Assembly (NCBI GenBank): GCA_003453435.1
Contig: DMLH01000021.1
Location: 1 to 6,734, forward strand
From: Clostridiales bacterium
GTDB lineage: Bacteria > Bacillota > Clostridia > Christensenellales > UBA1242
Length of the DNA stretch: 6,734 nt
Direction: 5' to 3'
Made by a program: the position numbers and the translations under genes. Position 1 is the first letter of the stretch; each line of letters begins with the position of its first letter. Below the pieces are notes generated by a model that was given only the letters and a program-made list of their open reading frames with translations, made no database searches and was not told the origin of the DNA. Below are positions 1 through 6,734 of this stretch, piece by piece.

Positions 1-138
1 CTTACATAAATATCTTTTCATACAAATAACTATATCACAATAAATAGCAAAACACAAATATTTATTCCCAGCAACCTTAGTAAAATATGTAGAACTAATC
101 TTTGATTGGCCATATTATTAAGAAAATATCAATATAAA
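1..138. other. AT-rich left-edge intergenic region, no gene identified
   Basis: No frame on either strand gives a recognisable protein here. Short open stretches exist, including a 27-codon hydrophobic minus-strand ORF at 30-113 and a minus-strand ATG at 19-21 open to the edge. None has a Shine-Dalgarno sequence or resembles a known family. No convincing hairpin with a T-run is present, so the orientation of the gene to the left cannot be deduced. Confidence 0.5.
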
Positions 139-167
139 TTGCTAAAAAAACAAAAGTGATATATAAT
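139..167 (+). promoter_or_regulatory. Sigma-70/SigA-type promoter of nifJ
   Basis: A -35 element TTGCTA (139-144, four of six consensus bases) is separated by exactly 17 bp from a perfect -10 TATAAT (162-167). The -10 box ends only 7 bp before the nifJ ATG at 175. The usual 6-8 base distance from -10 to transcription start puts +1 at about 173-175, on or next to the start codon. The predicted mRNA therefore has essentially no 5' leader. The elements are seen directly; promoter activity and the start point are inferred. Confidence 0.65.
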
Positions 168-174
168 TTAATGT

Positions 175-3100
175 ATGAAAAGAGAAATTATTGACGCAAA
201 CACAGCCGTTGCAAAGGCAAGTTATAAACTTAGCGAAATGAGTTTTATATATCCCATAACACCAAGTACAACCATGGCAGAAGTTTGTGATGAAATGGCG
301 ACTGCTGGCGAAAAAAATATTTTTGGCAATGTTGTTGACATAACTGAAATGCAAAGCGAAGCAGGAGTTGCTGGCGCAATTCACGGCTCGGCACTTAGTG
401 GCAGTGTATCCACAACTTTTACATCCAGCCAAGGTTTACTTTTAATGCTACCAAATATGTACAAAATTGCAGGTGAAATGCTACCCGTTGTTATTAACGT
501 TGCAAGCAGAAGTTTAGCAAGCCACAGCCTTAACATTTTTTGTGACCACAGCGATGTTATGAGTGCAAGGCAAACAGGTTTTGCAATGCTTGCAAGCAGT
601 AACCCACAAGAAAGCTATGATTTTGCAGTGGCTAGTTTTTTAACAAGCATAAAAACAAGAATACCATTTTTGCATTTTTTTGACGGATTTAGAACCAGTC
701 ACGAGATTTCAACAATAAATACATTTGATGATGAGGAACTAAAAAAAATATACCCTTATGCTGCTTTATTTGAATATAAAAACAGATGTCTCACTCCTAA
801 TAACCCAAAACAATTTGGCACTAATGAAACAAGTGATATATTCTTTCAAAGCAGAGAAAAAAGCAATTTGCAATATAAAAACCTTGCCATAGAACTGCAA
901 AAAACCTTTGATGAAATGGCAAGTTTAGGTGCAAAAAAGCATAAAATTATGGAATACGTGGGAGATGCAAACGCAAAATACGTGATTTGTGTTATGGCAA
1001 GTGGTGCTGATACTGTGTTTGACTATGTTAAAAACGCAAAAGATAGTGAAATTGGTGCTATTAAAATAAATTTATTTAGGCCTTTTGATGCTGAATATTT
1101 TGTAAATCTACTACCTAAAACAATCGAAAAAATTGCTGTGCTTGACAGAACAAAAGAACAAGGAAGTTTAGGCGAGCCGTTGTATCTTGACATATGCACG
1201 GCTGTACACGAAAACAAATTAAACATTGAAGTTGTGGGCGGAAGATATGGCCTTGGCGGAAAAGAATTTAACCCAGCAATGTGCAAAGCAGTTTTTGAAA
1301 ATTTAAAGTCACAATCAACAAAAAATCACTTTACTATTGGCATAAATGATGATGTATCACACACAAGCCTTGAATATGACAGGCACTACACCACTCCAAA
1401 AAAGTGCAAAGATTATTTGATTTTTGGACTTGGTAGTGACGGAAGTGTTAGTAGTGCAAAAAATATAACAAAAATTTTAGGCAGTATTAAAGATAATTTT
1501 GTAAGTGGCTACTCTTTGTACGACAGCAAAAAATCAGGCGGACTAACAAGATCATATATTAGTGTTTCAAAAACCGAAATTAACAAACCATATTTGAGCA
1601 ATTCTCTTGACGCTATTGTTGTTAACAATCCAAGTTTTTTGGCTAGATATAATGTAGCAAAAGATTTAAAACAAAATGGAATTCTTATTATAAATGCTTC
1701 ATATTGCTCCACGCAGGAATTTAACGACTATGTTTTAAATACAACAAAAAAATTATTGGCAGAAAAAAATGCAACAATTTACTCAATAGACGCAAACAAA
1801 ATTGCAAATAAAAACAAGATTACAGGTAAAATTTCAACAATAATGCAAATGGCGTTTTTAAAAATTGAAGAAAATGATAACTTCGAGTTTTGTGAACAAG
1901 AAACAAGATCTTTAATTGAAAAAAGTTTTACAAAAAAAGGAAAAGAAATTGTTGAAAATAACTTAAATGCAATAAAAGATATCGAAAACTACATTATTGA
2001 AATTAAGGTCGATAAAAACTGGCTTAAAATTCAAGATCAAAATGCTCAAAATCAAAAGTTGAATAATTCCCATTTTGATGAATATATAAAACCTATTTTG
2101 GACCTGAATGGCGAAGAGTTGCCAGTTTCAAAAGTTAATATGTTTGGAGAAAACAAAATTGGCACTAGTAAATTTGAAAAGCGAAATGTTGCGGATTTTG
2201 TGCCAAAATGGACCCCTGAGAAGTGTGTTGAGTGCGGAAAATGCACTTTTGTTTGCCCACATGCAGTACTTAGAGCAAAACTTTTGAATGACAAGAATCT
2301 CAAAAATGCTCATGACACACTAAAAACAAAAAAATCAGTATTAAACAAAGAATTAAACTTTTACTTAGAAATTAGCCCTGAAGATTGCCTTGCTTGCGGA
2401 CTTTGTGAAAATGTTTGCCCAACTGGTGCAATAAAACTTGAAAACAAACAGCAAATTATTGAAGCAGGCAAAACATTGTTAGAGTGCGAAAAGGAAAACT
2501 ATGAATTTACAAAAGATTTAAAAAGTGCAGTACCAAACATTCCAATATCTCCTCTTAAAACTCAATTTTTAAAACCATACTTTGAATATTCAGGTGCCTG
2601 TGCTGGTTGCGGTGAAACACCATATATTAAACTTTTAACACAACTTTTTGGAAATAGGCTTTTAATTGCCAATGCAACTGGTTGCAGCAGTATTTATGGT
2701 GGCTCCGCACCAACCTGCCCATATTCTAAAGATGAACTAGGTTTTGGTACTGCTTGGGCAAATTCACTTTTTGAAGATAATGCGGAATTTGGGCTTGGAA
2801 TTGAAAAAAGTGTAAAAAATAAAAGAGATAATTTTAAAGCATATGTTGAACATAATTTTAAAAAATTTAATGAAAATTTGCAAAAAACACTGCAAAAATG
2901 GCTAAAAAATTATGAAAATTATGAAATTTGCAAAGAAATTTATTTAGAACTTAAAAATTATAATGTAATAACTAAAAACGAATTTGAAAACTTTTTATTT
3001 AAAAATTTAGATTGTTTAACCCCAAAAAGTGTTTGGCTTGTGGGTGGCGACGGTTGGGCTTACGACATTGATTTTGGAGGCCTTGACCACGTTTTTGCAA

Positions 3101-3678
3101 GTGGTGAAAATGTGAATATTTTGGTTTTAGACACAGAGTTATACTCTAACACTGGTGGCCAAAAAAGTAAAGCAAGCCCCATGGCAAGCACAATTAAATT
3201 TGCAAGCAACGGCAAAAAAACTGGGAAAAAGAATTTGGCACTATCTGCTTTGCAATATAAAAATGTTTATGTTGCACAAGTTTGCCTTGGTGCAGATATG
3301 AACCAAGTGGTTAAAGCATTTACAGAAGCAGAAAACTATAACGGAGTTAGCATTATTATTGCCTACGCTCCTTGCATAAATCATGGCATTGATATGAGCA
3401 AAAATATTCAACACCAAATTGATGCTGTAAAATGTGGTTATTGGCACCTTTATAGGTATAACCCAAGTTTGATTTTAGAAGGCAAAAACCCACTAACTAT
3501 TGACAGTGCAAAACCAACAACCAATTTTGAAGAACATTTAATGAGTGAAAGACGTTTTGCAAATTATTATGAAAAAACACATGACATCACTCTTTTTGAA
3601 AAAAGCAAGAAAGAAAAAGATGAGTTTTATGAATTTTTGCAAAATTATCAAAAAATGTTAGGTAAAAAATATAATTAA
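175..3678 (+). CDS. nifJ: Pyruvate:ferredoxin (flavodoxin) oxidoreductase, single-chain
   Basis: Cytoplasmic enzyme that oxidatively decarboxylates pyruvate with CoA to acetyl-CoA and CO2, reducing ferredoxin or flavodoxin; it is central to anaerobic fermentation. At 1167 aa it matches the homodimeric PFOR family. The N-terminal domain has IYPITPS with Thr29, Glu62 and Arg112, aligning with the active-site residues Thr31, Glu64 and Arg114 of the Desulfovibrio africanus enzyme. Next come VLDRTKEQG (322-330), GRYGLGGKEF (from 356) and YDSKKSGG (449-456). The ferredoxin domain carries two 4Fe-4S motifs, Cys684/687/690/694 and Cys738/741/744/748. The C-terminal thiamine-diphosphate domain has GDG 958-960, Asn992 in YSNTGGQ, and proximal-cluster ligands Cys809, 812, 837 and 1067. 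It lacks the C-terminal extension of the D. africanus protein. Oddities are SSAK (426-429) where GANK is usual, and a second cluster ending CPTGAI instead of CPAKxKAL. An in-frame TAA at 169-171 and family alignment fix the start. No Shine-Dalgarno is visible. Confidence 0.97.
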   Translation: MKREIIDANTAVAKASYKLSEMSFIYPITPSTTMAEVCDEMATAGEKNIFGNVVDITEMQSEAGVAGAIHGSALSGSVSTTFTSSQGLLLMLPNMYKIAGEMLPVVINVASRSLASHSLNIFCDHSDVMSARQTGFAMLASSNPQESYDFAVASFLTSIKTRIPFLHFFDGFRTSHEISTINTFDDEELKKIYPYAALFEYKNRCLTPNNPKQFGTNETSDIFFQSREKSNLQYKNLAIELQKTFDEMASLGAKKHKIMEYVGDANAKYVICVMASGADTVFDYVKNAKDSEIGAIKINLFRPFDAEYFVNLLPKTIEKIAVLDRTKEQGSLGEPLYLDICTAVHENKLNIEVVGGRYGLGGKEFNPAMCKAVFENLKSQSTKNHFTIGINDDVSHTSLEYDRHYTTPKKCKDYLIFGLGSDGSVSSAKNITKILGSIKDNFVSGYSLYDSKKSGGLTRSYISVSKTEINKPYLSNSLDAIVVNNPSFLARYNVAKDLKQNGILIINASYCSTQEFNDYVLNTTKKLLAEKNATIYSIDANKIANKNKITGKISTIMQMAFLKIEENDNFEFCEQETRSLIEKSFTKKGKEIVENNLNAIKDIENYIIEIKVDKNWLKIQDQNAQNQKLNNSHFDEYIKPILDLNGEELPVSKVNMFGENKIGTSKFEKRNVADFVPKWTPEKCVECGKCTFVCPHAVLRAKLLNDKNLKNAHDTLKTKKSVLNKELNFYLEISPEDCLACGLCENVCPTGAIKLENKQQIIEAGKTLLECEKENYEFTKDLKSAVPNIPISPLKTQFLKPYFEYSGACAGCGETPYIKLLTQLFGNRLLIANATGCSSIYGGSAPTCPYSKDELGFGTAWANSLFEDNAEFGLGIEKSVKNKRDNFKAYVEHNFKKFNENLQKTLQKWLKNYENYEICKEIYLELKNYNVITKNEFENFLFKNLDCLTPKSVWLVGGDGWAYDIDFGGLDHVFASGENVNILVLDTELYSNTGGQKSKASPMASTIKFASNGKKTGKKNLALSALQYKNVYVAQVCLGADMNQVVKAFTEAENYNGVSIIIAYAPCINHGIDMSKNIQHQIDAVKCGYWHLYRYNPSLILEGKNPLTIDSAKPTTNFEEHLMSERRFANYYEKTHDITLFEKSKKEKDEFYEFLQNYQKMLGKKYN

Positions 3679-3723
3679 AAATTGAAAAAATAATGAAAAT
3701 TTTATAAAAACTTTTAAAATTTA

Positions 3724-3757
3724 ATCAAAAAACACCAAAATTTTGGTGTTTTTTGAT
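3724..3757. terminator. Bidirectional intrinsic terminator shared by nifJ and ftsZ
   Basis: A perfect inverted repeat with 17-base arms (ATCAAAAAACACCAAAA and its complement) is centred between 3740 and 3741. The GC-containing core CACC/GGTG encloses AAAATTTT and is flanked by six A on one side and six T on the other, so either transcript gives a hairpin followed by a U-run. It lies 45 bp after the nifJ stop and 13 bp after the ftsZ stop, where convergent genes need termination from both directions. A further T-run at about 3764-3771 follows on the plus strand. Confidence 0.9.
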
Positions 3758-3770
3758 CATTTATATTTTT

Positions 3771-5039
3771 TTACTTATTTTTAAGCTTTCTTAAGAATGG
3801 TGGAATGTCGTCATCTTCAACCATAATTCTTCCATTTGTTTCATGCATTCCTGTTTTTGGTTGTTGTGAGGCAAATGGCGCTTGATATGCACTTGGCCTT
3901 TCAGTTGTTCCAAAAGGTGCTCTGTTTTCAAACTGTGCATTTGGTTGCTGATATGTCCTTTGTGCATCTAGCTCTGCACTTTTTGAAAATAAATTTTGAT
4001 TAATGTTTTGTCCCATTCCCATAAATCTTGAATATTGTGCTTTAACATCATTGTGCTCTGGCTCTTTTTGTTCAAAACTGCCACCAGTGAAACCTGTTGC
4101 AATAATTGTAACTTCAACTTCATCTTTCATATTTTCATTGATACTTGTTCCAAATATGATATTGCAATTTGGGTCAACAACTTCTCTAACAAGTTCACTA
4201 GCTTCGTTAACTTCATCAAGTGCCATATCAACACCGCCAGTAACATTAAGAAGTACTGCTGTTGCACCTTCAATTTGAGTTTCGAGTAGTGGGCTATAAA
4301 CTGCATTTCTAACAGCCTCTTGCACTTTATTTTCACCTTTACCAACACCAATACCCATATGTGCATAACCACGATTTTTCATAACTGTTTTAACATCGGC
4401 AAAGTCGAGATTTATGATGCCTGGTTTTATAATAAGGTTTGAAATACCCTGAATGCCTTGACGAAGAACTTCATCTGCATACTTAAAACTTTCAAACACA
4501 GATGTTCCTTTTGGCATAACTTTTAAAAGTTTTTCATTTGGTATTATAACAAGAGTATCAACATATTTTTTAAGATTTGCAATACCTTTTTCTGCATTTG
4601 CAGCACGAATTTTTCCTTCAAATGGGAAAGGTTTTGTTACAACTGCAATTGTAAGTATGCCCATATCTTTTGCAATTTGTGCAACAACTGGGGCAGCACC
4701 TGTTCCAGTTCCGCCACCCATACCTGATGTTATAAACACAAGATCTGCACCCTGCAACGCTTCAGATATTTGCTGTTTGCTCTCTTCTGCTGCTTTTTGA
4801 CCAATTTCTGGATTGGCACCAGCACCAAGACCCTTTGTAAGTTTGTCACCAATTTGAATTCTTTTTGGTGCCGGGTTGCTGAGTAGAGCCTGCCTATCTG
4901 TGTTAACAGCAATAAATTCTGGACCTTTAAAGTTATATGCAATCATTCTAAGCACTGCATTGCAACCACCGCCACCAACACCAATAACCTTGATGTTTGC
5001 AACAGAACTATCTCTTGTAATTTCTTCTTCATTAAACAT
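3771..5039 (-). CDS. ftsZ: Cell division GTPase FtsZ
   Basis: Tubulin-like GTPase that polymerises into the Z ring at the division site and recruits the divisome. The 422-aa protein is complete. It shows the nucleotide-binding loop GVGGGGCNA (20-28), the tubulin signature GGGTGTG (108-114), and the T7 loop NLDFAD with Asn210, Asp212 and Asp215, which completes the GTPase site of the adjacent subunit. SPLLE (249-253) follows, and the globular core ends near ATGF (314-317). Residues 318-408 form a Gln/Asn/Pro-rich disordered linker. The tail DIPPFLRK (411-418) is the conserved peptide that binds FtsA and other partners, followed by a short basic end (LKNK). The ATG is preceded by AAGGGG (5049-5054) at 9-base spacing. 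The gene lies 31 bp downstream of ftsA, so the two are likely cotranscribed and perhaps translationally linked. No active-site residue is missing. Confidence 0.98.
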   Translation of the reverse strand: MFNEEEITRDSSVANIKVIGVGGGGCNAVLRMIAYNFKGPEFIAVNTDRQALLSNPAPKRIQIGDKLTKGLGAGANPEIGQKAAEESKQQISEALQGADLVFITSGMGGGTGTGAAPVVAQIAKDMGILTIAVVTKPFPFEGKIRAANAEKGIANLKKYVDTLVIIPNEKLLKVMPKGTSVFESFKYADEVLRQGIQGISNLIIKPGIINLDFADVKTVMKNRGYAHMGIGVGKGENKVQEAVRNAVYSPLLETQIEGATAVLLNVTGGVDMALDEVNEASELVREVVDPNCNIIFGTSINENMKDEVEVTIIATGFTGGSFEQKEPEHNDVKAQYSRFMGMGQNINQNLFSKSAELDAQRTYQQPNAQFENRAPFGTTERPSAYQAPFASQQPKTGMHETNGRIMVEDDDIPPFLRKLKNK

Positions 5040-5048
5040 AAATTTTTT

Positions 5049-5054
5049 CCCCTT
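5049..5054 (-). promoter_or_regulatory. ftsZ ribosome binding site
   Basis: On the minus strand AAGGGG sits 9 bases before the ftsZ ATG, within the 31-bp gap after ftsA. It is an imperfect match to AAGGAGG, weaker than the site of ftsA. No promoter or terminator is visible in this gap, which supports a bicistronic ftsA-ftsZ message. Confidence 0.6.
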
Positions 5055-5070
5055 AATAAAACCAATTTAA

Positions 5071-6231
5071 TTATTTTTTAAACCAGCCTTTTATTTTTTT
5101 AAAAAAGCTTACTTTTGTAGCTCTTTTTTCTTTAAGAGCCAAATCAAGCAAACCTAAAACACTTGAATATGTTGGTTTGCTAAGTTGTGGAACTTTGCTT
5201 GAAAGTACCTCAACGTTTTCACCAATGCCTTTGCTTATGTAGTCTTTTCCTCCCTTAAGCAAACAAACTCCGCCACCTGTAAGATAAATTGGCAAGTAAT
5301 TATTGCCTTTCATCTTAATTAAGCATTTATTTATAAGCTCAACAATCATATCAAGCCTTGATGAAACAATTTCATTTGTAAGTTTTGCACTTACTGGAGT
5401 AACATCTCCGTTTACATTTACTTCATAAAAATCGCTATCAGTTGCAGCCAAACTTAAAACAACTTTACGTTTTAAATTTTCTGCTTCTTTAAATGAAATC
5501 TGAAGAACTTGGCAAAGGTCAGCAGAAATATGACCACCGCCGACAGAAAATTGACTTTGTGATATGATGCCATCACCTTTTACATATGTGACAAAACTTG
5601 TTAAGTATCCAACGTCAATTAAAATTGCTCCGCTATCTCTAACTTGTGGGTCCAAAAGATAAATACTCTCTGCCAAACTACTGCTAACATATTCAACTTC
5701 ACGAAGTCCCATACTCTTAACGATGCTATCAATAGTTTCAATAAATTTGTTGTCTGCAAGCACAAAACTAACCAATCCACTTAATTTGGTTGAAGTTTCA
5801 CCTTTTGGATCAATCACTTTTCTGCTGTCATCAAGCAGAAAATAAATTGGACTACGGCTTATTATGGTTGCACCTTCATGTTTAATTTCACGGCCTGCAA
5901 TTGAAAATAAGTCTGCAATTTCCTCTTCACCGATTTTAACTTTTTTGTTAAATGCCACACTTGAATTTTTGCACTCCACAAAAGTAAATTCAGCCGGCAC
6001 ACCTATATGTAATTTTTCAATTTTAAGGCCAGAATTTGTTTCAGCCTTTACAATGCAATTTGCAATTGCCTCATAAAGTTTTTCAGGTTCAACAAAACTG
6101 CCATTATAAAAACCCGAATATTCAACTTCGCCTGTACCACGAATATTAAATGTGTTATTTATACCACTTTCTGCAATCATAACACTAATTTTACTAGAAC
6201 CAAAATCTAACACACTGACATACTTAGCCAT
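5071..6231 (-). CDS. ftsA: Cell division protein FtsA (actin-like membrane anchor of FtsZ)
   Basis: Actin/Hsp70-fold ATPase that tethers FtsZ filaments to the cytoplasmic membrane. With the chosen start it is 386 aa, slightly shorter than typical FtsA (about 420). The phosphate-1 loop is LDFGSSK (8-14). The FtsA-specific 1C region follows (roughly 80-165, including LHIGVPAEFTF and a Gly-Arg-Glu segment). The adenosine motif is LTGGG (317-321). The C-terminal KKIKGWFKK is a basic amphipathic segment typical of the membrane-targeting helix. The phosphate-2 motif is atypical: DVGYLTSF from Asp206, where most FtsA have DIGGGTTD. The ATG at 6231 is preferred because GGAGGA lies 9 bases upstream and MAKYVSVLDFG starts where family members do. 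A TTG at 6261 would add ten residues but has no ribosome site. Immediately upstream of ftsZ; identity rests on the motifs plus that context. Confidence 0.93.
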   Translation of the reverse strand: MAKYVSVLDFGSSKISVMIAESGINNTFNIRGTGEVEYSGFYNGSFVEPEKLYEAIANCIVKAETNSGLKIEKLHIGVPAEFTFVECKNSSVAFNKKVKIGEEEIADLFSIAGREIKHEGATIISRSPIYFLLDDSRKVIDPKGETSTKLSGLVSFVLADNKFIETIDSIVKSMGLREVEYVSSSLAESIYLLDPQVRDSGAILIDVGYLTSFVTYVKGDGIISQSQFSVGGGHISADLCQVLQISFKEAENLKRKVVLSLAATDSDFYEVNVNGDVTPVSAKLTNEIVSSRLDMIVELINKCLIKMKGNNYLPIYLTGGGVCLLKGGKDYISKGIGENVEVLSSKVPQLSKPTYSSVLGLLDLALKEKRATKVSFFKKIKGWFKK

Positions 6232-6240
6232 TATCAGGTT

Positions 6241-6246
6241 TCCTCC
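6241..6246 (-). promoter_or_regulatory. ftsA ribosome binding site (decides the start)
   Basis: GGAGGA on the minus strand, 9 bases before the ATG at 6231, is a strong Shine-Dalgarno match. It selects this ATG over the in-frame TTG at 6261, which has no comparable site upstream. Confidence 0.85.
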
Positions 6247-6292
6247 ATATCTTGCAAACAAAATTTCGCATACTTAAACTATTATATGAATA

Positions 6293-6321
6293 ATTATACC
6301 TTTTTCAAATAATGTTGTCAA
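6293..6321 (-). promoter_or_regulatory. Consensus sigma-70/SigA promoter of ftsA-ftsZ
   Basis: Read on the minus strand, a perfect -35 TTGACA (6321-6316) is followed after exactly 17 bp by a perfect -10 TATAAT (6298-6293). Transcription should begin near 6286, giving a leader of about 55 bases that includes the ftsA ribosome site. A second TATAAT lies 12 bp further downstream (6286-6281) with only a poor -35 match and may be a minor start or coincidence. No operator-like repeat overlaps the promoter. Confidence 0.88.
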
Positions 6322-6461
6322 CACAATAAATGTAATTTGTATAATTTATTATTTGGATATAATTTCCACATTTATACATATTGCATATTTTGAATATTTA
6401 TAAATTTCAGTACAATTTAAAAAATAGCAATATAAGTTAAAAATTTTCACAATGAATTTTT
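6322..6461. other. AT-rich intergenic spacer, no gene identified
   Basis: The gap between ftsA and the hibernation-factor gene is 269 bp. Its ends are explained by the ftsAZ promoter and leader and by the hpf terminator. The middle is very AT-rich with no supported ORF. It contains a weak A/T inverted repeat (TTAAAAATT and AATTTTTAA around a 9-base loop, about 6438-6464) of uncertain meaning, lying just after the hpf terminator. Confidence 0.5.
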
Positions 6462-6493
6462 AAAAAAAAGCAAACTGCCAAACAGCAATTTGC
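6462..6493 (-). terminator. Rho-independent terminator of the hpf gene
   Basis: On the minus strand an 8-bp stem (GCAAATTG with CAGTTTGC, one U-G wobble) closes an 8-base loop and is followed directly by eight T (plus-strand A run 6462-6469). It begins 7 bp after the hpf stop codon. It separates hpf from ftsAZ, which has its own promoter further downstream. Confidence 0.85.
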
Positions 6494-6500
6494 AAATTTA

Positions 6501-6734
6501 CTACTTTTTATTAACTTGTGCAACAAGTTTTGCAAGGCACTCATCAATATTTTTATACATATCACTTGATGATGATTTTGCCATGTAATTATGCTCCGGT
6601 GAAGATAACTGAAGTTTTAACACAAATTCCTTACCCTCTTTTGCCATATGAACATCAACTGTTGCATCTCTTAGTTCATATTTCTCCAATTTATCCAATT
6701 TCTTTTCAAGCATGTCTTTAAGTGCTGGGCTAAG
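6501..6734 (-). CDS. hpf: Ribosome hibernation-promoting factor, short form (5' end beyond window)
   Basis: The visible 77 codons run unbroken to the right edge and begin LSPALKDMLEKKLDKLEKYE, so the Met at 6713 is internal and the true start lies outside. Alignment to the family suggests about 20 residues are missing. Members (HPF/YfiA/RaiA, formerly sigma-54 modulation protein) bind the 30S decoding region in stationary phase, block mRNA and tRNA access and preserve idle ribosomes. Recognisable features are the helix EKKLDKLEKY, a beta strand EFVLKLQL, and the late conserved SSDMYKNIDECLAKLVAQVNKK (here DMY and ID mark the family). It stops with TAG right after this domain, so it lacks the C-terminal dimerisation domain of the long HPF usual in Bacillota. 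The full protein would be near 95-100 aa. Transcribed alone, as judged by the terminator just downstream. Confidence 0.85.
   Translation of the reverse strand, partial: LSPALKDMLEKKLDKLEKYELRDATVDVHMAKEGKEFVLKLQLSSPEHNYMAKSSSSDMYKNIDECLAKLVAQVNKK

Noticed and set aside
1..114. Minus-strand frame open from 114 to the left edge, with an ATG at 19-21
   Set aside because: About 38 codons without a recognisable motif or Shine-Dalgarno before the ATG; chance in AT-rich sequence cannot be excluded.
101..135. TTGAT...ATCAA inverted repeat upstream of nifJ as an operator
   Set aside because: Only 5-bp arms around a long AT-rich loop; expected by chance at this composition.
171..194. Possible 7-codon ORF starting at the ATG just before nifJ
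   Set aside because: Out of frame, very short and without a ribosome site; kept only as a complication for the leaderless-start idea.
142..432. 96-codon Cys-rich minus-strand ORF over the start of nifJ
   Set aside because: It lies antisense to clearly conserved PFOR coding sequence, has low-complexity composition dictated by the opposite strand, and no ribosome site.
4003..4289. Overlapping plus-strand ORFs within ftsZ
   Set aside because: Antisense to conserved FtsZ core; no independent start signals.
6232..6261. N-terminal extension of FtsA from TTG at 6261
   Set aside because: No Shine-Dalgarno precedes it, the extra ten residues are not family-like, and GGAGGA is ideally placed for the ATG at 6231.
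6518..6721. Plus-strand ORF of 67 codons at the right edge
   Set aside because: It is the antisense shadow of the hpf coding region, which has clear family motifs.
1..6734. Possible new defence, mobile or RNA-guided system
   Set aside because: All long frames are explained by nifJ, ftsZ, ftsA and hpf; no direct-repeat arrays, transposase, integrase, attachment-site or structured-RNA signals were seen.

Overview
The window is AT-rich bacterial chromosome using the standard genetic code: Trp is TGG throughout, and the four genes stop with TAA or TAG. It carries two unrelated housekeeping loci that face each other. The single-chain pyruvate:ferredoxin oxidoreductase points to a strict anaerobe. 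Base composition, an FtsA/FtsZ divisome and Bacillota-type promoters and Shine-Dalgarno sites suggest a low-GC Bacillota, probably an uncultured Clostridia-like (gut-type) lineage. That placement is inference; there is no rRNA or other decisive marker here.

Layout: 1-170 is a gene-free left edge ending in a promoter (139-167) placed immediately before the start codon of nifJ. 175-3678 (+) is nifJ, encoding a complete 1167-residue pyruvate:ferredoxin oxidoreductase with every expected iron-sulfur ligand and thiamine-diphosphate residue. 3724-3757 is a perfect 17-bp inverted repeat between the convergent nifJ and ftsZ genes, best read as a shared bidirectional terminator. 3771-5039 (-) is ftsZ and 5071-6231 (-) is ftsA, separated by 31 bp and almost certainly cotranscribed from a consensus promoter at 6293-6321 (TTGACA, 17 bp, TATAAT). 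6462-6493 is an intrinsic terminator for the next gene upstream. 6501-6734 (-) is the 3' part of a short ribosome hibernation-promoting factor gene that runs off the right edge.

How the genes work together: FtsA and FtsZ form one functional unit, with FtsA tethering FtsZ filaments to the membrane. PFOR supplies acetyl-CoA and reduced ferredoxin for fermentation. HPF silences ribosomes in starvation. The three units have separate signals and no visible functional link. I saw no mobile element, CRISPR array, tRNA or rRNA, and no evidence of a new multi-gene system. The points most worth a second look are the apparently leaderless nifJ transcript, the altered second phosphate motif of FtsA, and the isolation of ftsAZ from other division and cell-wall genes.
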